DNA of 64,000 nt from Bacteroidia bacterium. Its GTDB lineage: Bacteria; Bacteroidota; Bacteroidia; NS11-12g; UBA955. The stretch spans positions 1-64,000 of the forward strand of contig JAMNXP010000007.1 of NCBI GenBank assembly GCA_023653095.1, in the 5' to 3' direction. Shown here one piece after another: positions 16,919 through 24,641 of this stretch. The notes under the pieces were generated by a model. The model did not search any database. It worked only from the letters and a program-made list of their open reading frames with translations, and was not told the DNA's origin. How positions within the stretch are numbered: the stretch's first letter is position 1; every line of letters begins with the position of its first letter. Position numbers and translations under genes: made by a program.

Positions 16919-19240
16919 ATGAGTCCCAAACGCAAATTTCCAAACCCTGAAAACCCTGAATCTTTATTGAACTTAAAGCTTCGAGGGGTTTCCGACGCAG
17001 CAGCAGGACTAACTGGTGTTAAAGTTGCGGTACAACACGTGTTTTCTGAAATGGGCCCTGCTCGAGGACTTAAAGCGCTGTTTAATTTGAACCAAAAAGG
17101 CGGTGTAGATTGCCCCAGTTGCGCATGGCCTGACCCTGATGATGATCGCTCAGTTATTGGCGAATATTGCGAGAACGGCGCCAAAGCCATCGCCGAAGAA
17201 GCCACTAGTAAGAAGTTAACGGCTAAGTTTTTTGAAGAAAACTCAGTGGCCGACCTGTCGGAACTCAACGATTATGAAATAGGTAAAAAAGGTCGACTCG
17301 CTGAACCCATGTATCTGGCCGAAGGCGACACGCATTACCGTCCCATATCTTGGAACAAAGCATTTGAAAAAATTGCTCAACACCTACACGCTTGCGAAGA
17401 CCCTGATCAAGCGGTATTCTATACTTCGGGAAGAACCAGCAACGAAGCCGCATTTTTATACCAGCTTTTTGTCAGACAATTTGGCACCAACAACCTTCCA
17501 GATTGTTCCAATATGTGCCATGAATCAAGTGGCGTGGCCTTGGGAGAGTCCCTCGGAATAGGAAAAGGAAGTGTCAAACTAGAAGATTTTTACATTGCCG
17601 ATGTGATTTTCATCATAGGGCAAAATCCCGGCACCAACCATCCCCGTATGCTAAGCGCTTTGCAAAAAGCCAAGGAGAACGGGTGTACCATTATTTCCAT
17701 AAATCCACTGCCCGAAACCGGTTTGGTAGCATTTAAAGATCCCCAGTCTATCAAAGGAGCCTTGGGAATCAAAGCAAAACTCACAGACATATTCTTACAG
17801 GTGAAAATCAATGGCGACTTGCCCTTATTGCAGGCCATTTCTCACTTGTTATCTCAGGAAGAATATTTAAATCCTGGTGCTGTATTTGATCCTGAATTCA
17901 TAGAAAATCACACCCACGGATTTTCAGAATGGCGCAAACATATTGACTCTTTAGATTTTGAATCGTTGGTGGAACACTCTGGTATCATCGAAGATCAGAT
18001 CAAAGAAACCGTGAATGCCATCAAGAATAAAAAGAAGATCATTGCCTGTTGGGCTATGGGACTCACCCAACATAAAAATGCTGTTGATACCATCAAAGAG
18101 GTAGTGAATTTGCTGATTTCCAAGGGGAGCATTGCCAAGCCCGGAGCTGGTACCTGTCCCGTTCGCGGACATTCCAACGTGCAGGGAGACCGTACCATGG
18201 GCATTTACGAGAAGCCATCGAAGGCGTTTTTGGACAATATTGAACGTGTTTTTGGATTTAATCCTCCCCGTGAACACGGCTTGGATGTGGTTGACTGTAT
18301 CAAGGCCATGCACGAAGAAAAAGTGAAAGTGTTTTTTGCTATGGGCGGAAATTTCCTCTCTGCAACCCCTGATACTTTGTATACCGCAGAAGCGCTTCAG
18401 AAAACCGATTTAACCGTTCAAGTTTCTACCAAACTCAATAGAAGTCATCTGATTACTGGGCGAGAAGCCATCATTTTGCCCTGCTTTGGAAGGACAGATC
18501 AAGATATGTTAAACGGCGAACTTCAGTTTGTCACTACAGAAAATTCCATGGGTGTTATACAACAATCTAAGGGTGTTTTAAAGCCGGTTTCAGATCAGTT
18601 GAAGAGCGAGCCCATGATTGTTTGTGAAATGGCTCTCGCGGTATTTGGTGAAAACTCCAAAGTAGATTGGAAGCGTTACACTCAACATTATGACAACATT
18701 CGTTGGGATATTGAACGCACCATTCCCGGTTTTGATCTTTACAATGACAGAGTTAGACTCCCTGGTGGATTTTATCTTCCCAATTCAGCACGCGAAGGGG
18801 AGTTTAAAACCATTACAGGAAAAGCGAATTTCAATGTAGCTGAATTTGTTCCAAATAAAGTCAATCAAGGTGAGTTGATGATGATGACCTTGAGAAGTCA
18901 CGATCAATTCAATACCACCATTTATGGTTTGGATGACCGCTATCGCGGGATATCTAATGAGCGAAGGGTCATATTTATGAATCAAGAAAATATTGCGGAG
19001 CTAGGATTTGAAGGAGGTGAAAGGGTAGACCTTTACAACGAACATGGCGGACGTGAGCGTGTTGCACGGAATTTTATCATCATTCCATTCAGCATTCCCA
19101 GAGGGTGCACGGCTACCTATTTTCCAGAGGCCAACGTATTGGTTCCCATTGATTCTGTGGCCGATAAAAGCAATACACCCACCAGTAAATTCGTTATTTT
19201 AAAGTTAAAAAAACATCAAGCGGCAACCGCCGTAGCATAA
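16919..19240 (+). CDS. FdhF/YdeP-family molybdopterin oxidoreductase
   Basis: A 773-residue protein from the ATG at 16919, two bases after the previous stop; the TTG at 16910 would overlap it and is unlikely. The N terminus has GGVDCPSCAWPD (Cys65, Cys68), the short cysteine set of YdeP-like enzymes, then the molybdopterin domains: PISWNKAFEKIA, YTSGRTSNEAAFLYQ, FIIGQNPGTNHPRM, ACWAMGLTQHKNAV, PVRGHSNVQGDRTMGI, and a C-terminal MGD-binding domain from about 640. There is no selenocysteine. The physiological substrate of YdeP-type enzymes is unknown, so formate oxidation should not be assumed. FdhD and MobA upstream support a bis-MGD cofactor. Confidence 0.92.
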   Translation: MSPKRKFPNPENPESLLNLKLRGVSDAAAGLTGVKVAVQHVFSEMGPARGLKALFNLNQKGGVDCPSCAWPDPDDDRSVIGEYCENGAKAIAEEATSKKLTAKFFEENSVADLSELNDYEIGKKGRLAEPMYLAEGDTHYRPISWNKAFEKIAQHLHACEDPDQAVFYTSGRTSNEAAFLYQLFVRQFGTNNLPDCSNMCHESSGVALGESLGIGKGSVKLEDFYIADVIFIIGQNPGTNHPRMLSALQKAKENGCTIISINPLPETGLVAFKDPQSIKGALGIKAKLTDIFLQVKINGDLPLLQAISHLLSQEEYLNPGAVFDPEFIENHTHGFSEWRKHIDSLDFESLVEHSGIIEDQIKETVNAIKNKKKIIACWAMGLTQHKNAVDTIKEVVNLLISKGSIAKPGAGTCPVRGHSNVQGDRTMGIYEKPSKAFLDNIERVFGFNPPREHGLDVVDCIKAMHEEKVKVFFAMGGNFLSATPDTLYTAEALQKTDLTVQVSTKLNRSHLITGREAIILPCFGRTDQDMLNGELQFVTTENSMGVIQQSKGVLKPVSDQLKSEPMIVCEMALAVFGENSKVDWKRYTQHYDNIRWDIERTIPGFDLYNDRVRLPGGFYLPNSAREGEFKTITGKANFNVAEFVPNKVNQGELMMMTLRSHDQFNTTIYGLDDRYRGISNERRVIFMNQENIAELGFEGGERVDLYNEHGGRERVARNFIIIPFSIPRGCTATYFPEANVLVPIDSVADKSNTPTSKFVILKLKKHQAATAVA

Positions 19241-19256
19241 ATACCATCTATAAACT

Positions 19257-21755
19257 ATGCAGAAGTACATATTTTTCTTTCTTTCAATTTGGGGACTTAC
19301 GTCTGTAAATGCGCAGAGTTTTTGCTCTGCTCCTAAAATTCAGAGACACACCACTGTTTCTGCATCCTCAGTAACAAAAATACAACCTCATGCCATTGTA
19401 GCTGCTGCAGGTGGCGGTTTTTGGGCCACTGGAACCATCACCACATCGGCTGATAAACTTGATTTCATGGTAGCCAAGTTCAACGATTCTGGGAGATTGG
19501 TTTTGCTGAAACGTCTAGGTACATCGGGCGATGAAACTTCTTATCCCATAGGATTAGCCCCTACGGCAACTGGGGGATGTGTGATTGGAGGAAGGTCTGA
19601 TGACCCAACTGTTGGTGCTGGATTGGCGGCTTTGGCCTACATCAACAGTGACGGAACTCTCAAATGGTGGCGCAGAACCACCTCCAAAGGAAACAGTGGA
19701 AGGTACGATGCCTTTAGAAATGTTTTGGTTAGAAAAAACGGTACGGTTTTTGGCTGCGGTTCATCGCATCAATGGAACTACGATTCACAGTTGCTTCTTG
19801 CAGCCCTTGACTCAAATGGAACTGAAATTTTCAGAAACTCCTACAGATATGGTTCACAATCTCACATGGATGCCTCAGCTGAATACGGCTCGGGTTATGC
19901 TGTTGGAGGACACGATGGAAGTTCACCTGTTGTGTTAACCGTAACTTCTGCCGGTGTGGTAGATAAATTTTATGGATATACTAGTCCCAACTATTGTCCA
20001 ATCACTTCATTGGTGGTGTCTCCTGCCGGAAAAATCTATGTTACCGGGGGATATTTAACGGGCAGCAACTACGAATTATGGGTAGCATGCATCAATCCTT
20101 CGAACGGAAGCTTTGTATGGCAAAAAAGATACAATTTGGGCTATGCCTTCGGAAGTAAAATTGAGTGGATCAATAACCGTTTGATGGTTTCTTTCAACCA
20201 AACCAGCAATGGCAGCAATTGGTGCAACGGTTTTGCAGAACTAGATTCCAATGGGAATGCCAAGGTAGTTCGTTTAGTGAAATTCAATACTACTTCGTTT
20301 GAAAACCACCTTGCAGGTCTCAATGTAGGCAATTCTTCTGCCGGAGGATGGGCCTTTGTTGGTACCAATGCATCATCCAGTGCAAACATGAGTCTTTCTT
20401 TGATTGACCCTTGTGACTCTACTTTTTGTACCATCATCAAGTCAAAGTTTAACTCAGTTAACAATACACCAATAACTCTTACCTCCAATAAGGGTACGAT
20501 GTATTACGATGGTAAATTCGCCACGAATCTAACGCCCAGCATCACTAACGTTAATTACACCCAATCCAATAACTGTGTTGCTTGTACCAATCCAACTCCA
20601 ACTGCGTTCAATGATACGGTATTATGTGCCGGAAAATCAGCAACTTATAAGGTAAAAGACTATAAATCAACTGTGTTATGGTCAGATGGTGACACATCGC
20701 ACATAAAAAACATTACAACTGCCGGCACTTATACATTGAGATTAACCAATGCCTGCGGAACCTATCGCGATACCCTCAAGATTACCAACAATTTACCTAT
20801 GACAGGTGTTTTGGCTCGCAACGTTGAAATCTGTGCTGGACAGTCTATCAATGTTGATGCCACTCAACCATTAATAGAACCATATACTTACAGTTGGAAC
20901 GACGGAAATACAAGTCCTACGAGAGCGTTCAATCAAACAGGTACTTATATTCTTACAACTACTGACCAATGTGGCTCTCGCACCGATACCATCACAGTTT
21001 CTGCCAAGGTTGCCAATGCCCCCATTTTGTTGCGAGATACTGTCTTTTGCGCACTTCCCATTATGTTTACCCAACGCATTTTAGATTACTCCATCAATGT
21101 TCTTTGGTCAGATGGTGATACTTCGCATGTAAAATCCTTCGGAAATACGGGTAAATACTTTGTAACTTTCTTTAATAATTGTGGCAGCCAGCTCGATTCA
21201 TTCGAGATTTTCCTGCAGTCTCCTCCTGTAAAAGTGTTGCGTGACGAAGAATATTTCTGTCAAGGTTCATGGATTACTTTGAAGGGACATCAACCCGTGG
21301 CCGGATATTATACCTACGAGTGGAGCAACGGTGCCAAGGGTCCTGAATTTGTTGCCAAGAATAGGTCTACATTAACACTGACCACCACCAACGGTTGTGG
21401 TTCGCGCACAGATGTGGTAGAGGTGTACATCGCGAATTGTGATTGTGAAATTTGCATACCAGATGCATTTACCCCCCGTAATGCTGATGGCCGAAACGAT
21501 GTATTTAAGCCTCGTTTAGACTGCAAATACGTCAATTGCAATGTCAAGGAATCTTACATGCGCATCTTTAATCGTTGGGGTGAGAAGTTGCATGATGCAC
21601 CTGTTACTGAAGGTTGGGACGGAACTTTTATGGGTGCTGAGGTGCCAGAGGGGCAATATATTTATGTGATTTACATCATTTTTGACAGTCAGGTTTCCGG
21701 TAATCGAATAAAATCAGAATCTGGTATAGTAACCGTTTTGTCTGGACAGAAATAA
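19257..21755 (+). CDS. Secreted protein with T9SS type B (gliding-motility-associated) C-terminal domain
   Basis: An 832-residue precursor with a signal peptide (1-20, ending VNAQ). The N-terminal 400 residues have beta-propeller-like repeats (GGGFWATGT, GGCVIGGRSDD, YVTGGYLTGSNYELW). Three or so Ig/PKD-like modules follow, with VLCAGKSATYKV, LWSDGDTSH, TYTLRLTNACG and cysteine pairs. The C terminus from about 735 (CIPDAFTPRNADGRNDVFKP...IFNRWGEKLHD...GWDGTFMGAEVPEGQY) is the type B sorting domain for type IX secretion. It starts 17 bp after the oxidoreductase, but functional linkage is doubtful. Confidence 0.9.
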   Translation: MQKYIFFFLSIWGLTSVNAQSFCSAPKIQRHTTVSASSVTKIQPHAIVAAAGGGFWATGTITTSADKLDFMVAKFNDSGRLVLLKRLGTSGDETSYPIGLAPTATGGCVIGGRSDDPTVGAGLAALAYINSDGTLKWWRRTTSKGNSGRYDAFRNVLVRKNGTVFGCGSSHQWNYDSQLLLAALDSNGTEIFRNSYRYGSQSHMDASAEYGSGYAVGGHDGSSPVVLTVTSAGVVDKFYGYTSPNYCPITSLVVSPAGKIYVTGGYLTGSNYELWVACINPSNGSFVWQKRYNLGYAFGSKIEWINNRLMVSFNQTSNGSNWCNGFAELDSNGNAKVVRLVKFNTTSFENHLAGLNVGNSSAGGWAFVGTNASSSANMSLSLIDPCDSTFCTIIKSKFNSVNNTPITLTSNKGTMYYDGKFATNLTPSITNVNYTQSNNCVACTNPTPTAFNDTVLCAGKSATYKVKDYKSTVLWSDGDTSHIKNITTAGTYTLRLTNACGTYRDTLKITNNLPMTGVLARNVEICAGQSINVDATQPLIEPYTYSWNDGNTSPTRAFNQTGTYILTTTDQCGSRTDTITVSAKVANAPILLRDTVFCALPIMFTQRILDYSINVLWSDGDTSHVKSFGNTGKYFVTFFNNCGSQLDSFEIFLQSPPVKVLRDEEYFCQGSWITLKGHQPVAGYYTYEWSNGAKGPEFVAKNRSTLTLTTTNGCGSRTDVVEVYIANCDCEICIPDAFTPRNADGRNDVFKPRLDCKYVNCNVKESYMRIFNRWGEKLHDAPVTEGWDGTFMGAEVPEGQYIYVIYIIFDSQVSGNRIKSESGIVTVLSGQK

Positions 21756-21779
21756 CTATTTTTGTTTAAACAAATAAAA

Positions 21780-22649
21780 ATGCAAAAGTCAGTTGAATTG
21801 ATCATGGCGCCTCCATCTCCTCATTTTGTGGGAGATGGCTTCAGGGTTCACACTTTTATACCTAGCAGTTATCGAATTGACATGCATCGCATGAATCCAT
21901 TCATTATGCTAGATTACAATTCCAAGCACTATTTTGAACCTTCTGATACTCCACGGGGTGTAGGTGTACATCCACATAGGGGCTTCGAAACAGTGACTAT
22001 TGCATATCAGGGAAAAGTAGCACATCACGACAGCGCTGGTGGAGGTGGAATCATTGGCGAAGGCGATGTTCAATGGATGACCGCCGCGTCTGGTGTATTG
22101 CATAAAGAATATCACGAAGCGAAATTTGCTCGTTCCGGAGGATGGTTTCAAATGGTACAATTGTGGGTCAATCTTCCTGCAAAGTACAAAATGTCAGCGC
22201 CCAAATATCAAGCAATCTCCAATGATAAGATGACACGTGTACCTGTAAAAGGCTCAGGTTTTATTGAGTTAATTGCTGGGGAAGTGGCTTCATTCATTGG
22301 ACCCGCATCTACGTTTTCTCCAGTTCATATATCCAATGCTAAGCTTATGGCTGGTGATGTTGCTGATTACTCTTTCCCCTTTCATTTCAATACTGCCATG
22401 ATTGTTGTTGAAGGCGAAGTCATCATCAACGGCACGGAACAAGCGCCCGTGAATCATTTCATTTTGATGGAAAACAACGGCGAAGATTTTAATATCTCAG
22501 CCACTCAAGACTCCGTTATATTAGTTCTAAGCGGAGAACCTATCAATGAACCCATTGCTGCCCATGGTCCTTTTGTTATGAACACCCATCAAGAACTGGT
22601 TCAGGCATTCAATGATTTCAATAACGGTAAGTTTGGGTATTTGGAATAG
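21780..22649 (+). CDS. Pirin-family cupin protein
   Basis: A 289-residue protein from the ATG at 21780; a TTG at 21762 would add six residues and lacks support. The N-terminal cupin carries GVGVHPHRGFETVTIAYQG and HHDSAGGGGIIGEGDVQWMTAASGVLHKEYHE, with the iron-binding His residues of pirins. A second cupin occupies about 165-285. Pirins are iron-containing regulators or quercetinases, and the role here is not clear. Its TAG stop is followed without a gap by TCTTTGG units of array 3. Confidence 0.92.
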   Translation: MQKSVELIMAPPSPHFVGDGFRVHTFIPSSYRIDMHRMNPFIMLDYNSKHYFEPSDTPRGVGVHPHRGFETVTIAYQGKVAHHDSAGGGGIIGEGDVQWMTAASGVLHKEYHEAKFARSGGWFQMVQLWVNLPAKYKMSAPKYQAISNDKMTRVPVKGSGFIELIAGEVASFIGPASTFSPVHISNAKLMAGDVADYSFPFHFNTAMIVVEGEVIINGTEQAPVNHFILMENNGEDFNISATQDSVILVLSGEPINEPIAAHGPFVMNTHQELVQAFNDFNNGKFGYLE

Positions 22650-23036
22650 TCTTTGGTCTTTGGTCTTTGGTCTTTGGTCTTTGGTCGCATGCTTCGCTGG
22701 GACTTACGCTTCGCTATGACTTGCGCTTCGCTAGGACTCACGCTTCGCTAGGACTGCGCTTCGCTGGGACTACGCTTCGCTGGGACTCACGCTTCGCTAT
22801 GACTTGCGCTTCGCTATGACTTGCGCTTCGCGCTGCTTTTCAGCTAAAGCTGCTGTCCGCTGACCGCTGACCGCTGACCGCTGACGGCTGACCGCTTATG
22901 GCTGACGGCTGAGAGTTGAGAGCCGAGAGCTGAAAGCTGAAAGCTGATCACCGATCACCGAACACCGATCACCGATCACTGATCACCGATCACCGATCAC
23001 CGAACACCGAACACCGATCACCGATCACCGATCACC
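22650..23036. repeat. Heptamer mosaic array 3
   Basis: The longest mosaic. It fills the gap between the convergent pirin and YeiH genes and contains no other feature. It begins at the base after the pirin stop with five TCTTTGG units (22650-22684). About eight units related to GCTTCGCTAGGACTCAC (17-18 bp) follow, then GCTGACC/GGCTGAC units, GAGAGTT and GAAAGCT units, and thirteen GATCACC/GAACACC units (22946-23036). The final GATCACC contains the reverse-strand TGA stop of the YeiH gene. Confidence 0.93.
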
Positions 23037-23925
23037 TATAACTGATCACCAACCACATGGTCACCAAAGCCAGCTGGATGGCGAAAATTACCACACCAAA
23101 CTTGATTCCGCGCTGACCTGAGTTGAGGAGCTTCATGAAACTTACCTTTAGTCCTATGGCGGCCATGGCAACAGTTAAAAAGGCCTCGCCGGCGAATTTG
23201 GTAATGGTTAGAACTTCTTTTGGTATTTGAATAAAAGACGCAATGATGGTGATTAAGACAAATGCGACGAGGTATTTGGGTAGTTTTAATTGCTCCTTTA
23301 AGGAAATATTCTCTCCTCGGTTGATGAGGAATTTGATGAAAATCAATCCTGGTGTAAGCATCGCTACTCGGGCCATTTTTATTGCTATTGCAGCGTTACC
23401 CGCGTCTTCGGAAATGGCGTATCCTGCGCCGGCAACGTTTCCAACACTGTGTAAACTTGCGCCTACGAAGAAGCCAATTTTTTCATTGAGCCAATGCATG
23501 TCCAACAAGGCAAATGGAATGGCAAGCATTCCAATGGCTCCCAAGAGGTTTACCACTGCCATAGCAATGGCTACGTCTTCCTTTTCTTGATTTTTAAGTG
23601 ATGGGGCTAAGGCCGCAATGGCTGATGATCCACAAATTGCCGTCCCAAATCCAACTAAAACACCTGTAGAACTTGGACAATTAAACTTCTTGGATAGGTG
23701 AAATGAGATCCACAGTACAAGAAGTACAATGATAACAATTCCCAAAAACGGCAACCAACCGGCTTTGCCAAAATTGGAGTAGTTGATACCAAATGCCATC
23801 ATGACTATGGAATATTCCAATAAGGTTGTGCTTGCCATTCCAACCCATTTGCTCCATTTTTCGGGCAACGTAAATACATTCCCAACAACAATTCCTCCCA
23901 ATAGGGCCCACATTACTGGATTCAT
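23032..23925 (-). CDS. YeiH-type putative sulfate exporter family protein
   Basis: From MNPVMWALLGG the protein has 297 residues and nine to ten membrane segments. The signature VGFGTAICGSSAIAALAP, and later ASLHSVGNVAGAG, identify the YeiH/UPF0324 family annotated as putative sulfate exporters. True substrates are not well established. Eight further residues could be read upstream to 23949 but do not fit the family. The last codons (WLVISYR, TGA) are written in degenerate GGTGATC units, so a repeat has become coding. A perfect dyad lies 16 bp upstream of the start. Confidence 0.88.
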   Translation of the reverse strand: MNPVMWALLGGIVVGNVFTLPEKWSKWVGMASTTLLEYSIVMMAFGINYSNFGKAGWLPFLGIVIIVLLVLWISFHLSKKFNCPSSTGVLVGFGTAICGSSAIAALAPSLKNQEKEDVAIAMAVVNLLGAIGMLAIPFALLDMHWLNEKIGFFVGASLHSVGNVAGAGYAISEDAGNAAIAIKMARVAMLTPGLIFIKFLINRGENISLKEQLKLPKYLVAFVLITIIASFIQIPKEVLTITKFAGEAFLTVAMAAIGLKVSFMKLLNSGQRGIKFGVVIFAIQLALVTMWLVISYR

Positions 23926-23941
23926 GGTGCAAATATCAAGC

Positions 23942-23967
23942 AATAACACACAATCTTGTGTGTTATT
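23942..23967. promoter_or_regulatory. Perfect 12-bp inverted repeat, probable operator
   Basis: AATAACACACAA, two bases (TC), then TTGTGTGTTATT is a 26-bp perfect dyad. It lies 16 bp upstream of the YeiH start, where the promoter should be, and before the VanZ-like gene. No T-run follows on either strand, so it is more likely an operator for a dimeric regulator than a terminator. Confidence 0.7.
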
Positions 23968-24027
23968 TGTTACACAAATTTTCTTGATGAATTCATCAGT
24001 TAAAAATGAGTTTTATTTTATTCATCG

Positions 24028-24035
24028 TAAATTTG
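24028..24035 (+). promoter_or_regulatory. -7 promoter element of the VanZ-like gene
   Basis: TAAATTTG matches TAnnTTTG and ends 14 nt before a GTG at 24050. This favours GTG over the ATG at 23987, which lies upstream of the element. Confidence 0.4.
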
Positions 24036-24049
24036 TGGTTCTGCCTCCA

Positions 24050-24553
24050 GTGAAAAAAGATTCGTTGATTTCTATTGTGTTTTTGTTGATTGCTTTGATG
24101 ATTTATCTCATTTGGCGATCAGAATCTATTGTGTTGAATCATTTAGTGGGTTCTATTTTTTCGAATAATGATTTTAACGATTGGCGTGAAACTATAACTA
24201 CAAGACTTCCCTTAAACGATTTGATTGTCTTTTCGTTGCCTGGGGGACTGTGGGTCTTTGTTTCCACCGTGGCATTTAAAGATTTTTATGTTCTTTTCAA
24301 GAAATTGACCTTTAATCTGATGTTTTTGCCAATTACAATTTCAGTTGTAATTGAATTGAGTCAGCTGTTGCACCTGTCTAAGGGCACTTTTGATGGTTGG
24401 GATATTCTAATTTCCCTTGTTTTTTGGGTGGCTGCCTTGATAATTTGTCCTCCAACAGAAATAAAAGAGGAGTTTTTTAAATCAGAACAAACTTCAAAAA
24501 AGATTTGGGCAATAATCAGTCTACTCATTTTATCTTTGGCACACCAAATTTGA
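24050..24553 (+). CDS. Small membrane protein, VanZ-like
   Basis: About 167 residues from the GTG at 24050 (VKKDSLISIVF...); an in-frame ATG at 23987 would give 188 residues. There are four or five membrane segments, with FSLPGGLWVFVSTVAF, ISVVIELSQLLHLSKGTFDGWDILISLVFW and a charged tail. The conserved E..Q and GTFDxxD pattern resembles VanZ-like proteins, a loose family named for teicoplanin resistance. No resistance context is present. Assignment is tentative. Confidence 0.6.
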   Translation: MKKDSLISIVFLLIALMIYLIWRSESIVLNHLVGSIFSNNDFNDWRETITTRLPLNDLIVFSLPGGLWVFVSTVAFKDFYVLFKKLTFNLMFLPITISVVIELSQLLHLSKGTFDGWDILISLVFWVAALIICPPTEIKEEFFKSEQTSKKIWAIISLLILSLAHQI

Positions 24554-24554
24554 A

Positions 24555-24638
24555 ATGAGATCATTAGCCGTTTTGTTGTTGTGCGCGTTGAGTAGCAAAT
24601 TGTTTGCGTTAAATGGCGCTGTCAACTTAATTCGTTGA
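24555..24638 (+). CDS. Orphan signal-peptide-like small ORF (27 residues)
   Basis: An ATG one base after the VanZ-like stop opens 27 codons reading MRSLAVLLLCALSSKLFALN and ending GAVNLIR. It looks like a complete Sec signal peptide with a cleavage site and almost no mature protein. It may be the stub of a deleted secreted-protein gene or a tiny secreted peptide. The next 5 bp lead into the stop of the convergent LamG gene. Confidence 0.35.
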   Translation: MRSLAVLLLCALSSKLFALNGAVNLIR

Positions 24639-24641
24639 TCA

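Noticed and set aside
17951-18313. Long minus-strand ORFs within the oxidoreductase gene and others such as 5735-6154 and 7485-8018
   Set aside because: Shadow frames of well supported genes; no domain or export signal of their own.
23783-24049. N-terminal extension of the VanZ-like ORF
   Set aside because: The first 200 bp run antisense to the YeiH gene and through the dyad; a promoter-like TAAATTTG lies just before a later start.
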